A stretch of 22,210 nucleotides of DNA from a virus. The notes below the pieces were generated by a model that made no database searches, was not told where the DNA came from, and saw only the letters and a list, made by a program, of their open reading frames with translations. The DNA lies in the IMG/VR virus record IMGVR_UViG_3300045135_001767, positions 1-22,210 of that record. One strand, written 5' to 3'. A program made the position numbers and the translations under genes. Of this stretch, positions 8,433 to 16,463 are shown piece by piece (position 1 is the stretch's first letter; each line of letters starts with the position of its first letter).

Positions 8433-9554
8433 TTACTCATTTGGCCTTTTAATTTCATAAAGTCGTATAGCAGTAGGTACTCCTTCTGTAAATACGACAC
8501 TGGCCACCACTACTTCAACAAAGTTTCCTTCTCCCAGATTAAGAAGATCATAGGATTTAAAACGTATACTTTTTAAATTTTCTGTAAGAACAGGCTCTAA
8601 CTCTGCAGAATAAGGTACCGGTAAGTTATAATAATAACACACATCATCTAACATGTCTTTACTTTCTACATGGAAAAACAGCTCTTCTTCATCACCATCT
8701 ACTATCCAGCTTTTTCCTAACCACCAAGTTACCATAGGAGCTTTATTGTATTCTTCGTAATTACTGCCATTTGTCATATTACAAATTGCAGCTCTTACCA
8801 TTTTAGAAGACTCGTAGTGTTTTGTTACTACTTTTTTAGTTGTGTCATCTGTAATAACGGCATCCCAACAAACCAAAGGATCAGCAGTTACTCTACTTGT
8901 TCTTACATATTTGATACTAGCACTAGGGGTAGTTGATTCATATTTTGGCAGTAAGTGCCTACTTACATACCAACCACCTTCTTCAATAACTTTTGTATTT
9001 TCAAACACCCTACCTCTATTTAACATATCCCATTTATCATGGTCTTTATACAAAGCGTATACTTTAAATAGTTTTGGGTAACCGTCTACAAACTGTATAG
9101 ACCCAAGCACTACTTCTTCACCAGTACTGCTCCAATAAGAAGAAATAGTGCCGGGCGAGTTATCTATTACGTTATTTATTTCCGGATTAGTAGGATAACT
9201 TAAGTTGTAGTACTCAGCTATAGGTAACAAAATATCAGAATTTTCTATAGCAAAAAATAATTCTTTAAAAGTAGTATTTTCAATTGTAGCAGTACCCGCT
9301 ATGAAATTAATCAAAGGACATATATCAAAGCTAGATATGTCTGCTTCTGGGGCATTAGTGCTACAAGATAAAAATTCCCGGAGTTTATTACTACTACGGT
9401 ATATTTTTTTATTACCATCCACTAGTTTGTAGAAAAAAGTAATAGGGTCATCACTTTCTTCGTCTAATATATAAGGGTCTTCTTGATAACCTTCGTATAT
9501 TGTTACTTCTTTGTAAAGCTCCCCATTATTTATAAATATCTGCTCTCTAATCAT
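8433..9554 (-). CDS. 373-aa protein with an internal duplication, fibre cluster
   Basis: The protein contains two related halves. Residues about 49-170 and 243-369 align: YRSSNKLREFLSCSTN with HYESSKMVRAAICNMTN, then KELFFAIENSDILLPIAEYYNL with ELFFHVESKDMLDDVCYYYNL (written here as one alignment), then VVLGSIQFVDGYPKLFKVYAL with VVVASVVFTEGVPTAIRLYEI. Each unit is a helix followed by beta strands. I do not recognise the fold. The ATG overlaps the stop of the 319-aa gene (ATGA), so the two are translationally coupled and probably act together. Position at the end of the adhesion cluster suggests a virion protein tied to host recognition or tail-tip structure, but an accessory enzyme or moron cannot be excluded. 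No catalytic residues stand out. The stop is TAA. Confidence 0.88.
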   Translation of the reverse strand: MIREQIFINNGELYKEVTIYEGYQEDPYILDEESDDPITFFYKLVDGNKKIYRSSNKLREFLSCSTNAPEADISSFDICPLINFIAGTATIENTTFKELFFAIENSDILLPIAEYYNLSYPTNPEINNVIDNSPGTISSYWSSTGEEVVLGSIQFVDGYPKLFKVYALYKDHDKWDMLNRGRVFENTKVIEEGGWYVSRHLLPKYESTTPSASIKYVRTSRVTADPLVCWDAVITDDTTKKVVTKHYESSKMVRAAICNMTNGSNYEEYNKAPMVTWWLGKSWIVDGDEEELFFHVESKDMLDDVCYYYNLPVPYSAELEPVLTENLKSIRFKSYDLLNLGEGNFVEVVVASVVFTEGVPTAIRLYEIKRPNE

Positions 9555-10510
9555 GAATACGCCCTTGAGTCAGCAATTAAGTAAAATTGAGAAAAGTAGT
9601 TAATAGTTTTTTGTGCATATGGAGAATCACCTGTAGAATAGCTTTTACTGTCACCCCCAAGCCAACCGCCACTTTCTGCCCAACTTTTAAATGCGTAACC
9701 AGCAGAATAAGGGCCCCAGCCTGAATCAAAATACCCGCTACGAATGCGATAAAGATTTCTATACATTACCCACCATTTTGCATGAGAAGTATGATCTTGA
9801 CAACATTTTGTCCAACTACATCCGCAAGACTTTTTATACCCATTCATTTCTCTAAACCAAGTAGCTTGTGTTATTGCAGGAGCTGCAAACATTAAATCAG
9901 TATGATTTATCGCAGTACTTACACTATAAGCATTATATCTAGTTGTACTTCTAAAGTCATGGTCATTAGTAGCATAGTTCCAAGGGTACCCGCTAGAAGA
10001 AGTAGGAAACCCAACACCGTCAGTAGGATCTTCAGGAGGTATACAAGAGCCACCTGCATAAATCGCTAAAGGTGAGTAACGAGAATCAAAAGTTCTTGTA
10101 ACGCCATCACTTTTATACACAGTAAGTCCATGAGTTTCACTTGAACTATTTGGAATACCATCCGCTTCTGTAAAACAATATAAACTAGGTGGGTCAGCCA
10201 GTGAAGTGCCAGTAACCATAACTTCAAAATACCAAGTATTGCCACTGTTATATTTTCTCACTAAACCGTGAAAACGGGAGTAATCATTTGGTTTAATAAA
10301 CACTAAAGGGTCTGTATAAGCTACAATACTATAATAATAAATAGTCATACCGTCTAAGCTATCATAGCTTCCTGAGTATGAAGGAATATTTGTTAATAAC
10401 ACACCTGAGTTAGAAGAATATGTAGCTAAGCCCAAAAAGTGAAAATTTTTGGTATAGTCCGATAAAATTATTTGGTTGTTATTGTTAGTTACTAAAAGGC
10501 CGTGTGACAT
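9551..10510 (-). CDS. fibre-type tail protein with Cys/His cluster, 319 aa
   Basis: The N-terminus (MSHGLLVTNNNNQIILSDYT) has the short beta-strand layout of small phage tail proteins of the DUF6453 type and resembles the 98-aa protein encoded just before it; both also share N-x-P-x-(F/Y)-S-G near residue 41-47. The rest is rich in Tyr, Ser, Gly and Trp, as in fibre tips. A compact cluster lies at 229-243: Cys229, Cys231, Cys236, Cys237, His240, His243, with further Cys at 112 and 156. This could bind a metal or form disulfides. The C-terminus (about 246-319) is aromatic and Gly-rich. It probably contributes to receptor binding. The ATG is two bases after the upstream stop and overlaps the next gene's start by four bases. 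Confidence 0.88.
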   Translation of the reverse strand: MSHGLLVTNNNNQIILSDYTKNFHFLGLATYSSNSGVLLTNIPSYSGSYDSLDGMTIYYYSIVAYTDPLVFIKPNDYSRFHGLVRKYNSGNTWYFEVMVTGTSLADPPSLYCFTEADGIPNSSSETHGLTVYKSDGVTRTFDSRYSPLAIYAGGSCIPPEDPTDGVGFPTSSSGYPWNYATNDHDFRSTTRYNAYSVSTAINHTDLMFAAPAITQATWFREMNGYKKSCGCSWTKCCQDHTSHAKWWVMYRNLYRIRSGYFDSGWGPYSAGYAFKSWAESGGWLGGDSKSYSTGDSPYAQKTINYFSQFYLIADSRAYS

Positions 10511-10512
10511 TG

Positions 10513-10809
10513 TTAGTTCTGCGCTAAAATAATTACCCTAGCAGGAAAAGACGCTAAACCTGACTGAGGACCTACTGTAACACTTGTGCCACTTATAGTA
10601 GATATAGGGGAATAATGTTCTTGGTTAGAAGGAGATTGATCAATAAGCTCTATAAAAGTTTTTAAAGTCCAACCACTAAATTCTGGGTAGTTATTAGTTA
10701 TAGTTTGCCCCGCATTAACGTAAAAACTATCTACCTGCATCCATGTAATAGAATCAGTAGAGTATACTAAAGTACCATCACTATTATACACCTCAAATCC
10801 GTAAGCCAT
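10513..10809 (-). CDS. small fibre-type tail protein, 98 aa
   Basis: The protein opens MAYGFEVYNSDGTLVYSTDS, a pattern typical of short beta-rich tail-fibre proteins (DUF6453-like: M-x-x-G-hydrophobic, then N/D-G turn and strand). It shares this pattern and the motif NYPEFSG with the following 319-aa protein (NIPSYSG), so the two probably share a fold. The whole length is predicted beta with polar loops and no membrane segment or signal peptide. AAAGGTG upstream of the ATG is a good ribosome binding site. Likely a fibre or baseplate accessory part; the family assignment is from memory of the pattern. Confidence 0.85.
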   Translation of the reverse strand: MAYGFEVYNSDGTLVYSTDSITWMQVDSFYVNAGQTITNNYPEFSGWTLKTFIELIDQSPSNQEHYSPISTISGTSVTVGPQSGLASFPARVIILAQN

Positions 10810-10818
10810 AGTACACCT

Positions 10819-11205
10819 TTATGTATTTAAATTACCAAGTTTAACACGTAATATTCCATTATCGTCGTAAGCTTTGATTACATCGTTGTTTATAGCTAGG
10901 TGGGCTCCTGTAGATCCTTCATTAACAGAAACATTCTTAACTGTAAGGCTATTTGTATCAATAAGAGCCGTATCTATATAACCACCATTAATAACTGTAG
11001 TACCTAATACAGCAGCAGTTTTCATATTAGCGTAGTCTTCATACCCTAGCTGTTGGGCTAGTGCATCATTAGCGTTAGTAACTGCAGTAGATATATTGTT
11101 AATGGTATCATTAACAGTGTCTATACTATCGTCTACATAAACTTCAGTAGCAACGTTTTTAGCTTTAGTGTTACAAGCTACTAGGTCATGTACTCTAATT
11201 GGCAT
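10819..11205 (-). CDS. tail-fibre domain protein, 128 aa, paralogous to part of the 880-aa fibre
   Basis: Residues 47-83 match residues 599-635 of the 880-aa fibre at 24 of 37 positions; both contain TVINGGY. This block is common in the distal part of phage tail fibres and host-specificity (J-like/DUF1983) proteins. After it comes DNGILRVKLGNL, a motif usually found near the end of such proteins. The gene therefore looks like a free-standing fibre C-terminal unit with a short new N-terminus (MPIRVHDLVACNTKAKN). It may be a separate fibre subunit, or a remnant left when the main fibre gained a new tip. Its start overlaps the chaperone gene by 11 bases, with only a weak Shine-Dalgarno, which suggests coupling. 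The stop is TAA. Confidence 0.85.
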   Translation of the reverse strand: MPIRVHDLVACNTKAKNVATEVYVDDSIDTVNDTINNISTAVTNANDALAQQLGYEDYANMKTAAVLGTTVINGGYIDTALIDTNSLTVKNVSVNEGSTGAHLAINNDVIKAYDDNGILRVKLGNLNT

Positions 11206-11626
11206 TTGCGATACTCTCTAATTCTTCATCAGACAACTGATAGATTTCTGGTGAAATAGGCCATTCAATATTATCTGGAAAAGTTTCTTGTAACGTAACA
11301 TCCCTTAACGCTTGCCTATAAATTTTCCATTCATTTTTTAGGGTCATAGGCACATCTTCAAGTTGGGTCCAATCAGATTCTTTTAAAAGATTATTTCTAA
11401 ACTTTTTAACAGCTTTAATTTTATGCTCTGTACTAGCAAAACCAGATTCAGCATAGTGTATTGAATCTATGTCTACTACCTCTCTACCTAGTACTGCTTG
11501 TAGTACTGGGGTAGGGGCTAAAGGTAAAATAATTACATTACAATTATCTGCAGAACTTAAATTATCTTTTTGATTAACTACTAAACGAACAATTGCAGTG
11601 TCTTTACAATAATAAACTTTATACAT
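11195..11626 (-). CDS. tail fibre assembly chaperone-like protein, 143 aa
   Basis: The C-terminal half shows the signature of phage tail assembly chaperones (Phage_tail_APC type): RNNLLKESDWTQLED (77-91), WKIYRQALRDV (100-110) and FPDNIEWP (116-123). Proteins with this signature usually sit directly after a tail fibre gene and help its trimer fold or attach. That is the position here, two bases after the 880-aa fibre stop. AAGGAG six bases before the ATG is a strong ribosome binding site formed from the fibre's last codons. The N-terminal 60 residues are beta-rich and probably specific to this fibre. The stop is TAG. Confidence 0.88.
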   Translation of the reverse strand: MYKVYYCKDTAIVRLVVNQKDNLSSADNCNVIILPLAPTPVLQAVLGREVVDIDSIHYAESGFASTEHKIKAVKKFRNNLLKESDWTQLEDVPMTLKNEWKIYRQALRDVTLQETFPDNIEWPISPEIYQLSDEELESIANAN

Positions 11627-11627
11627 A

Positions 11628-14270
11628 CTATACTCCTTCTATTACAAGTTCAACAGCACCCGCATAGCCAGGGGTAGACCCACCACTTCCTGTAGCAGAC
11701 CCATAATTACCTACAACTATATTAACAGTCCCTCCTAAAGGTATTGTAAGGTTGCCTGTTACTACTTGACCGGCGTAACCACCTTCATAAGAAAGGTCAA
11801 AATCGAAACTAGCGATATATCCTCCTTGTCCGCCGTCACCGTCTCGATAAGAAACTATGGTAATACCAGCATCTCTGCCTGCTCTAGAATAGTTGTTTAA
11901 ACTGTTACCTCCAGAACCTCCACTAGCAGTATAGCTTGAGCCACCAGGAACACTGATAGAAGAACTACCACCACTGCCTCCACTAGGGCCTCCGCCCCCG
12001 CCCCCGCCAACCATGCGGAAAGAAAACTGAGTATATTTTAATGTGTTATTAGTAAAAGTGTAAGTCCCTGGATTATTACTAACAAAAGCTACATCACCAA
12101 TATTTACCGCTACGATTTCTGAACCTGCAATTTGTAAACCAATATCTGGATGATACCTTAAAAATTGATCTGAATCACCAATAGCAAATCCAGCTTTCCC
12201 TGCGCTATCAACACCTAACCAAAATCCAGCATTGCCGGTGTCTAAAACCTGCCCTTTAGAGTGTCTAATATAAGAAGGATAAGCAGTCATATTAAGCTCA
12301 CCTACTTCAGCTGATACCGCCGATAAATCAACTGCACTAATCTGAGTAGCTGAAATGGCGTCTACTTCTATTAAATCAGTATTTAAATAGCCGCCATTTA
12401 TTACTGTGTTTCCTAAGGTAGCTGCAGCTTGTAGCCCAGCGTAATCCGCATACCCTAGATTCTGAGCTAGGGCATTTTGTGATGCTAGTATGTCACCACT
12501 TACATCAATACCGTCTACTTGCTCGTCAACGTAATTTAACGTGTTGTTAACAGCAATAGTATCTGCAGTAATAGGCGCTAGTTTCATACGGCTAAGTTTG
12601 ATAGGAATACCGCCTGCAACCCAACCTAATACGAATAAAGCAGGGCTAGATGTTAGTGCTATATTACGAACTGTACCAACCTTAGTATTATCAGGTGTAC
12701 GAATAACTCCATCATAACTAGTGGCATCACCACCATACGGGTTAACAACACCTTCTACTATATACCAAGTAGAAGCATTTAAAGTAACACCCGGCTCTAA
12801 GGTGTATACCATGTTTTGAGTATTAACGTTATTACTGGAGTCTACTTCATAAATACCAAACTGAGAAAAATCAACACTACCGTAAATAGCAAAACGGTAG
12901 TAATAAGGTATTTGGAGCTCATCAGAGTAAGGACTATATAGCTCACCGTTAGTGTCTAAGTTAGCCTGAGCTTCCGCAAAAGTATCTACGCCAGATGTAG
13001 TAACCTTAGTCACGTTACCGTTTATTTGGTAACCTGCGTTGTCTTCATCTAATACAAAAGAAATAGTAGGAATAAGGTTATCGGTAATATTAACATTCTT
13101 ATCCCCTAAAGGGATTGTAGAAATAGCAGCATAAATAGCATCATCTACGCTACCTGTTTGAGAAGAACCAAAAGTAACTTTACCGTTAAAAGTAACTTCT
13201 GGGGCTACGCCAGAGGTATCAATGCTAAAAGGCGCATTAGACCCTGTATGATCGTCATTAGTAAACCTAAACTTGTTAGCATTAATCCAAAACTCACTAT
13301 CGTAAGCAGTTTCAGGAGTTAAGCCATCGCCAGTTTGAGTCGATATTGCTTCAGCTGTAAGACCAAAACCAGCTTTGTAGTAAACATCATTAATACTTAC
13401 AGTAGAGTCATAAGCAAACTTGTTTTGCACACTAGTCGCAGCGTTGTCCGCGTAAGCTTCAGATGATTGCTGTAAATTAGACAACGAGTACGCAATATCA
13501 CCCGTAGGGCCGGTAACACCATTTTCTAGATTAGTAAAGGCTGTACTAAAAGACTCTACGGAAGACAGTATACCCGTACCATCAGGTTGTCCATCTTCCC
13601 CTAAACCAACATAAGTCTGCAATCCTTGCGTGGAATCAGCAATAGCAGATAAGCTTTCTTCTTGGCTTTCAAAAGTAGACGTAAGGTCGTTAATATCTGA
13701 GGCTAAAGCACTATCAGCATCTGTATAGGCAGTTTCTACCGAAGATATTCTAGTATCTAGGTCGTCGCTAAATGAAGATGTAAGGTCTTGTACCCTTTGG
13801 GTAAGAGCGTAATCGGCATTAGCTACAGCAGCATCTAGGTCTGTAATAGTAGCAAATGTATTATCAAGTGTAGCGTTTAGTGTTTGAAGTCTTGAGGCAA
13901 CTATAGCGTCTACGCTAGCATCAAAATTAACTTGTTCTACATAAGTATTTTTAGCTACATCTAAAGCATCAATAGCATTATGAATGTCTTGCATCAACAA
14001 TTCGTATTCGTACAAACCGTTACGAACAGAATTATATATTACATTGTCAATAATTTCAGTTAGCCAAGGAGGTGTTTCTTCTTCAGATAAAGAAGTGTAT
14101 AAGGCATCACCAACAATAGAGTATTCTTTTTTATGCCCTTCTACCAGACATTCTGGGTCAGGTGCAGTAACACAATGCTGATTTGTAGTTACTAAGTCCT
14201 CAGTAGGTTGCACCGTAGTGCTAATGGTACTGATATCAACATCAACACCACTAGTTGTATTAGTCGACAT
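11628..14270 (-). CDS. tail fibre / host-specificity protein, 880 aa, Gly-rich tip
   Basis: This is the main candidate receptor-binding protein. Residues 1-110 are an N-terminal attachment region. Residues 120-290 form a repetitive coiled-coil shaft (DADSALASDINDLTSTFES, NADYALTQRVQDLTSSFSDD). Residues 290-370 resemble the DUF1983 region of J-like host-specificity proteins (SEFWINANKFRF, APFSIDTSG). About 395-570 is a beta-rich insert that could be a carbohydrate-binding sandwich. Residues 599-635 are the TVINGGY block repeated in the 128-aa protein. From 733 comes a Gly-rich domain (GTYTFTNN, then a seven-Gly run at 755-761), similar to the glycine-rich tips of some phage adhesins. The start overlaps the upstream gene by 11 bases. 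A chaperone gene follows directly. Domain names are from motif recognition, not a search. Confidence 0.92.
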   Translation of the reverse strand: MSTNTTSGVDVDISTISTTVQPTEDLVTTNQHCVTAPDPECLVEGHKKEYSIVGDALYTSLSEEETPPWLTEIIDNVIYNSVRNGLYEYELLMQDIHNAIDALDVAKNTYVEQVNFDASVDAIVASRLQTLNATLDNTFATITDLDAAVANADYALTQRVQDLTSSFSDDLDTRISSVETAYTDADSALASDINDLTSTFESQEESLSAIADSTQGLQTYVGLGEDGQPDGTGILSSVESFSTAFTNLENGVTGPTGDIAYSLSNLQQSSEAYADNAATSVQNKFAYDSTVSINDVYYKAGFGLTAEAISTQTGDGLTPETAYDSEFWINANKFRFTNDDHTGSNAPFSIDTSGVAPEVTFNGKVTFGSSQTGSVDDAIYAAISTIPLGDKNVNITDNLIPTISFVLDEDNAGYQINGNVTKVTTSGVDTFAEAQANLDTNGELYSPYSDELQIPYYYRFAIYGSVDFSQFGIYEVDSSNNVNTQNMVYTLEPGVTLNASTWYIVEGVVNPYGGDATSYDGVIRTPDNTKVGTVRNIALTSSPALFVLGWVAGGIPIKLSRMKLAPITADTIAVNNTLNYVDEQVDGIDVSGDILASQNALAQNLGYADYAGLQAAATLGNTVINGGYLNTDLIEVDAISATQISAVDLSAVSAEVGELNMTAYPSYIRHSKGQVLDTGNAGFWLGVDSAGKAGFAIGDSDQFLRYHPDIGLQIAGSEIVAVNIGDVAFVSNNPGTYTFTNNTLKYTQFSFRMVGGGGGGGPSGGSGGSSSISVPGGSSYTASGGSGGNSLNNYSRAGRDAGITIVSYRDGDGGQGGYIASFDFDLSYEGGYAGQVVTGNLTIPLGGTVNIVVGNYGSATGSGGSTPGYAGAVELVIEGV

Positions 14271-14625
14271 AAACTTCTGGTACCTTTGCTATAAAATCCC
14301 CGTTTTGTAAAGTACTGCAGTCAATAACTAACTTATAGACAGGGCGTAAGTAATAACGATCTGTCTTGCTGCCCATTTCAGATATCAATGAGGCTGTTTC
14401 GGCAGCTGTAATAGTTAAAGCCACCTGACCGCTGTTAGCATCTTTGATAACTAGGGGTTTAGATAAGGCAACAGAAGATCTATCAGAAAGTAATACTAAT
14501 GAAGCAGTAAAACTATCAGAGGGATCAATAAATATAGGTAAGGTAGAACCATCAGCTTTGATAGTAAAGACAAATGTGTTATCTAAACCTTTAGTAATAG
14601 TAAATTTAGCTACATCGCAGCTCAT
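14260..14625 (-). CDS. virion protein, 121 aa, beta-rich
   Basis: The protein is mostly beta with an Ig-like look: MSCDVAKFTITKGLDNTFVF, then strands around SFTASLVLL, and a conserved-looking end (YYLRPVYKLVIDCSTLQNGD, then KVPEVYVD). Small proteins with a KGLDN start and such an end occur beside capsid or fibre genes in related phages; I recall this only loosely. Its role could be head completion, a decoration protein or a fibre adaptor. The gene starts with a good ribosome binding site (AAGGGA six bases before the ATG) after a stable hairpin and overlaps the 880-aa fibre start by 11 bases, so the two are probably coupled. Confidence 0.85.
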   Translation of the reverse strand: MSCDVAKFTITKGLDNTFVFTIKADGSTLPIFIDPSDSFTASLVLLSDRSSVALSKPLVIKDANSGQVALTITAAETASLISEMGSKTDRYYLRPVYKLVIDCSTLQNGDFIAKVPEVYVD

Positions 14626-14648
14626 AGTTCATCCCTTTAAAGTAGAGT

Positions 14649-14666
14649 AAGGGCCCGAAGGCCCTT
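14649..14666 (-). terminator. UUCG-loop hairpin between 165- and 121-aa genes (weak terminator or processing site)
   Basis: The transcript would read AAGGGCC-UUCG-GGCCCUU, a perfect 7-bp stem closed by C(UUCG)G, one of the most stable tetraloops. It begins five bases after the stop of the 165-aa gene. The following bases are ACTCTACTTT rather than a T-run, so read-through is likely. It may lower expression of the fibre genes relative to upstream genes or protect an mRNA end. Confidence 0.6.
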
Positions 14667-14670
14667 TGTG

Positions 14671-15168
14671 TTATCGATTATCTTCGTATGAGATAGTGTA
14701 ACGTGGTCGCATCTTAACAGTAGATAGGCCAGTTTTGTTGTCACGCATATGTAGCGGGATCTGAACCTGCTCTAGTGTTTTAAGATGTCCCATACGTACT
14801 TCAATCTTCTCGTTAAGAGGTAAAATAATAGTACCTAGATCAAAGTATGCGTTTGAACAGTTAACTGTACATGTAGTAGTCTGGTTGTTCACACGCTGAT
14901 CGTTATCAATAATTGTAACGATTCGAGTTTCTTCAGCAGCTGCTCGGGCTTTATTAATCTTCTCAGTCAGAGGATCTGGACCAGATGCTTTTTTAGCCTC
15001 TGGTTTAGCTTCTTCCTGTGCCACTACTGCTTCTAAAGCAGGGCCTGAAGTTTCTTGTGATTCGTAAAACGCTTCAATTTTTTCCTGCAGTTTGTTAGCA
15101 GAGACATTCTTAGCGTACGATACACCTAGCTCATCAGCTTCTTGTTTCAATTCTTGTAATGTTGACAT
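14671..15168 (-). CDS. capsid-proximal virion protein with HeH/SAP-like N-terminus, 165 aa
   Basis: Residues 1-35 (LQELKQEADELGVSYAKN, then SANKLQEKIEAFYE) look like a helix-extended-loop-helix domain of the HeH/Rho-N/SAP type, often found at the N-terminus of phage capsid-associated proteins. A charged Glu/Ala/Lys linker covers about 38-80. The C-terminal part (about 82-165) is beta-rich, with TIIDNDQRVNNQTTTCTVNC and a basic end (LSTVKMRPRYTISYEDNR). It is the first gene after the capsid terminator and has its own promoter. A head-completion, decoration or neck protein is likely; the exact role is unknown. AAAGGA nine bases before the ATG supports the start. Confidence 0.88.
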   Translation of the reverse strand: MSTLQELKQEADELGVSYAKNVSANKLQEKIEAFYESQETSGPALEAVVAQEEAKPEAKKASGPDPLTEKINKARAAAEETRIVTIIDNDQRVNNQTTTCTVNCSNAYFDLGTIILPLNEKIEVRMGHLKTLEQVQIPLHMRDNKTGLSTVKMRPRYTISYEDNR

Positions 15169-15221
15169 AGTTCTAAGTCCTTTATAGGTTATTTAGAGTT
15201 AAAGTTATTAGTTGAGTTACA

Positions 15222-15250
15222 ATTATATACAGTAACCAAATTAAAGTAAA
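15222..15250 (-). promoter_or_regulatory. sigma-70-like promoter downstream of the capsid terminator
   Basis: On the minus strand TTTACT (15245-15250), a 17-base spacer and TATAAT (15222-15227) give 4/6 and 6/6 matches. It lies right after the capsid terminator and about 54 bases upstream of the 165-aa ATG, so it should restart transcription into the head-completion and fibre genes. GTTAC and GTAAC (15216-15220 and 15232-15236 region) flank the -10 as a short inverted repeat. Confidence 0.6.
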
Positions 15251-15260
15251 GCTTTTTAAC

Positions 15261-15283
15261 AAAAAACCCCGCACTAGGCGGGG
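15261..15283 (-). terminator. intrinsic terminator after the major capsid gene
   Basis: The minus strand reads CCCCGC-CTAGT-GCGGGG followed by TTTTTT: a 6-bp GC stem, five-base loop and a six-T run. It starts 22 bases after the capsid stop codon. This is the clearest terminator in the window. Confidence 0.92.
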
Positions 15284-15305
15284 CTTATTATCTACTTAGA
15301 CTAGA

Positions 15306-16436
15306 TTATGCAGAAGCAGTAACTAGGACTTTAAGTAGTTTTTCTTCTTCAAGGATGATACCAGCGTAGAAGAAGTTGTAAGAGAAGAAACCGTTAGTGC
15401 CGTATGGGTTAGCGTTTTCTACAAGCTCTGGAGACTTAGCATTGAACTTGATCTTATCCTGACCTTTCAGACCAACAGTTGCGAATGCACCCTGAGTTGG
15501 GAAAAGGATTGGGAATACGTCGTAGTTACCGCCAGTAGCAGCAAGAGATGGATCAGTTGCAGCTGCACCCTGACCAGCGTATACAACAGCTGCTTCAGAC
15601 TCGATGAAACGAACCTCGTGCATAGCACCAACTTCGCCTTCAGCTAGAGTAGCTGCAGAAGCGTATTTGTGAGCTGGGATGTAAACGAATTCAGTCATGC
15701 CGTTAGCAGCAACTGTACCACGAGTTAAAGTCTCAAGGTCACCCTTAACGTTAGCACCGATGATAGCGTAGTACGCTTTAGCAACAGTGTTAGTATCGAT
15801 TTTGGTAGAACCAGTTACAAGCTGAGTGTTTTTCTGAGCACGGTTACGAACTAGTTTACGTACAGCCTTACGGATAAGGTCGTAGTCTACACGGTCTTCA
15901 ACAGTACCGATAGAAGTAGCTGCACCAGAGTACATTACAGTACCAGTTGAAAGCATGTCTAGCTGGATAAGGTCTTCCATGCGAGAGTTAGCTAGTTCAC
16001 CTAGTTCTTCACGGTAACGAACCTGGATAGCGTCTTCAGAGAAAAGTTCAACTTCATCAGTGTAGTCGATCATTTCACCGTAACGAGCCAAAGAAGTTTC
16101 CATTGTAACTTTCTGTAGTGAACGCTTGTTAACTGCACCAGCGCCTTCAGCTAGAGTAGCAGAAGTAAGAGCAGTGTTTACGTCAGCGATGTCACGTGCA
16201 GAAAGGAAACCTTTAGCAGCGAAGTCAGCATCGTTCAACGCACGGTCGTACATGTGAAGGAATTTAGAGATTTTGAAAGTCTTACCCATTTTTTTAGGCA
16301 TAGACTTACGATCAGCGAACTGACCATATACGTTTACGCGGTTAGCCGCTTTAATGCCAGCACGATCGTAATAATGAACAATCGTGTTTTCACCAGCGGT
16401 GCTGTTTACACCATTGCCGTATACATTAGTAGCCAT
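15306..16436 (-). CDS. major capsid protein, N4-gp56 type, 376 aa
   Basis: Forms the icosahedral head shell. The sequence follows the N4-gp56 family of HK97-fold capsid proteins: VYGQFADRKSMPKKMGKTFK near residue 36-55 (clean-up of a flexible arm before a KxGKT strand), LAEGAGAVNKRSLQKVTMET near 95-115, ARYGEMIDYTDEVELFSED near 117-135, then a helix with REELGELANSRMEDLIQLD. The 376-aa length is normal for the family. AGAGGA eight bases before the ATG is a good ribosome binding site. Codons are more C-ending (TTC, AAC, ATC) than in neighbouring genes, as expected for a highly made protein. The scaffold gene precedes it and a strong terminator follows. Confidence 0.95.
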   Translation of the reverse strand: MATNVYGNGVNSTAGENTIVHYYDRAGIKAANRVNVYGQFADRKSMPKKMGKTFKISKFLHMYDRALNDADFAAKGFLSARDIADVNTALTSATLAEGAGAVNKRSLQKVTMETSLARYGEMIDYTDEVELFSEDAIQVRYREELGELANSRMEDLIQLDMLSTGTVMYSGAATSIGTVEDRVDYDLIRKAVRKLVRNRAQKNTQLVTGSTKIDTNTVAKAYYAIIGANVKGDLETLTRGTVAANGMTEFVYIPAHKYASAATLAEGEVGAMHEVRFIESEAAVVYAGQGAAATDPSLAATGGNYDVFPILFPTQGAFATVGLKGQDKIKFNAKSPELVENANPYGTNGFFSYNFFYAGIILEEEKLLKVLVTASA

Positions 16437-16463
16437 TTTTATAGTCCTCTATTATAGCTATAT

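Noticed and set aside
9551-9800. Tyr/Ser/Gly/Trp-rich C-terminus of the 319-aa protein as a diversity-generating retroelement target
   Set aside because: No reverse transcriptase, template repeat or accessory gene is visible in the window and the end lacks the usual C-type lectin pattern.
16451-16456. TATAAT before the capsid gene as a full promoter
   Set aside because: The -35 positions at 15-18 base spacing are GC-rich mismatches inside a hairpin and no extended -10 is present, so I did not list it as a promoter.
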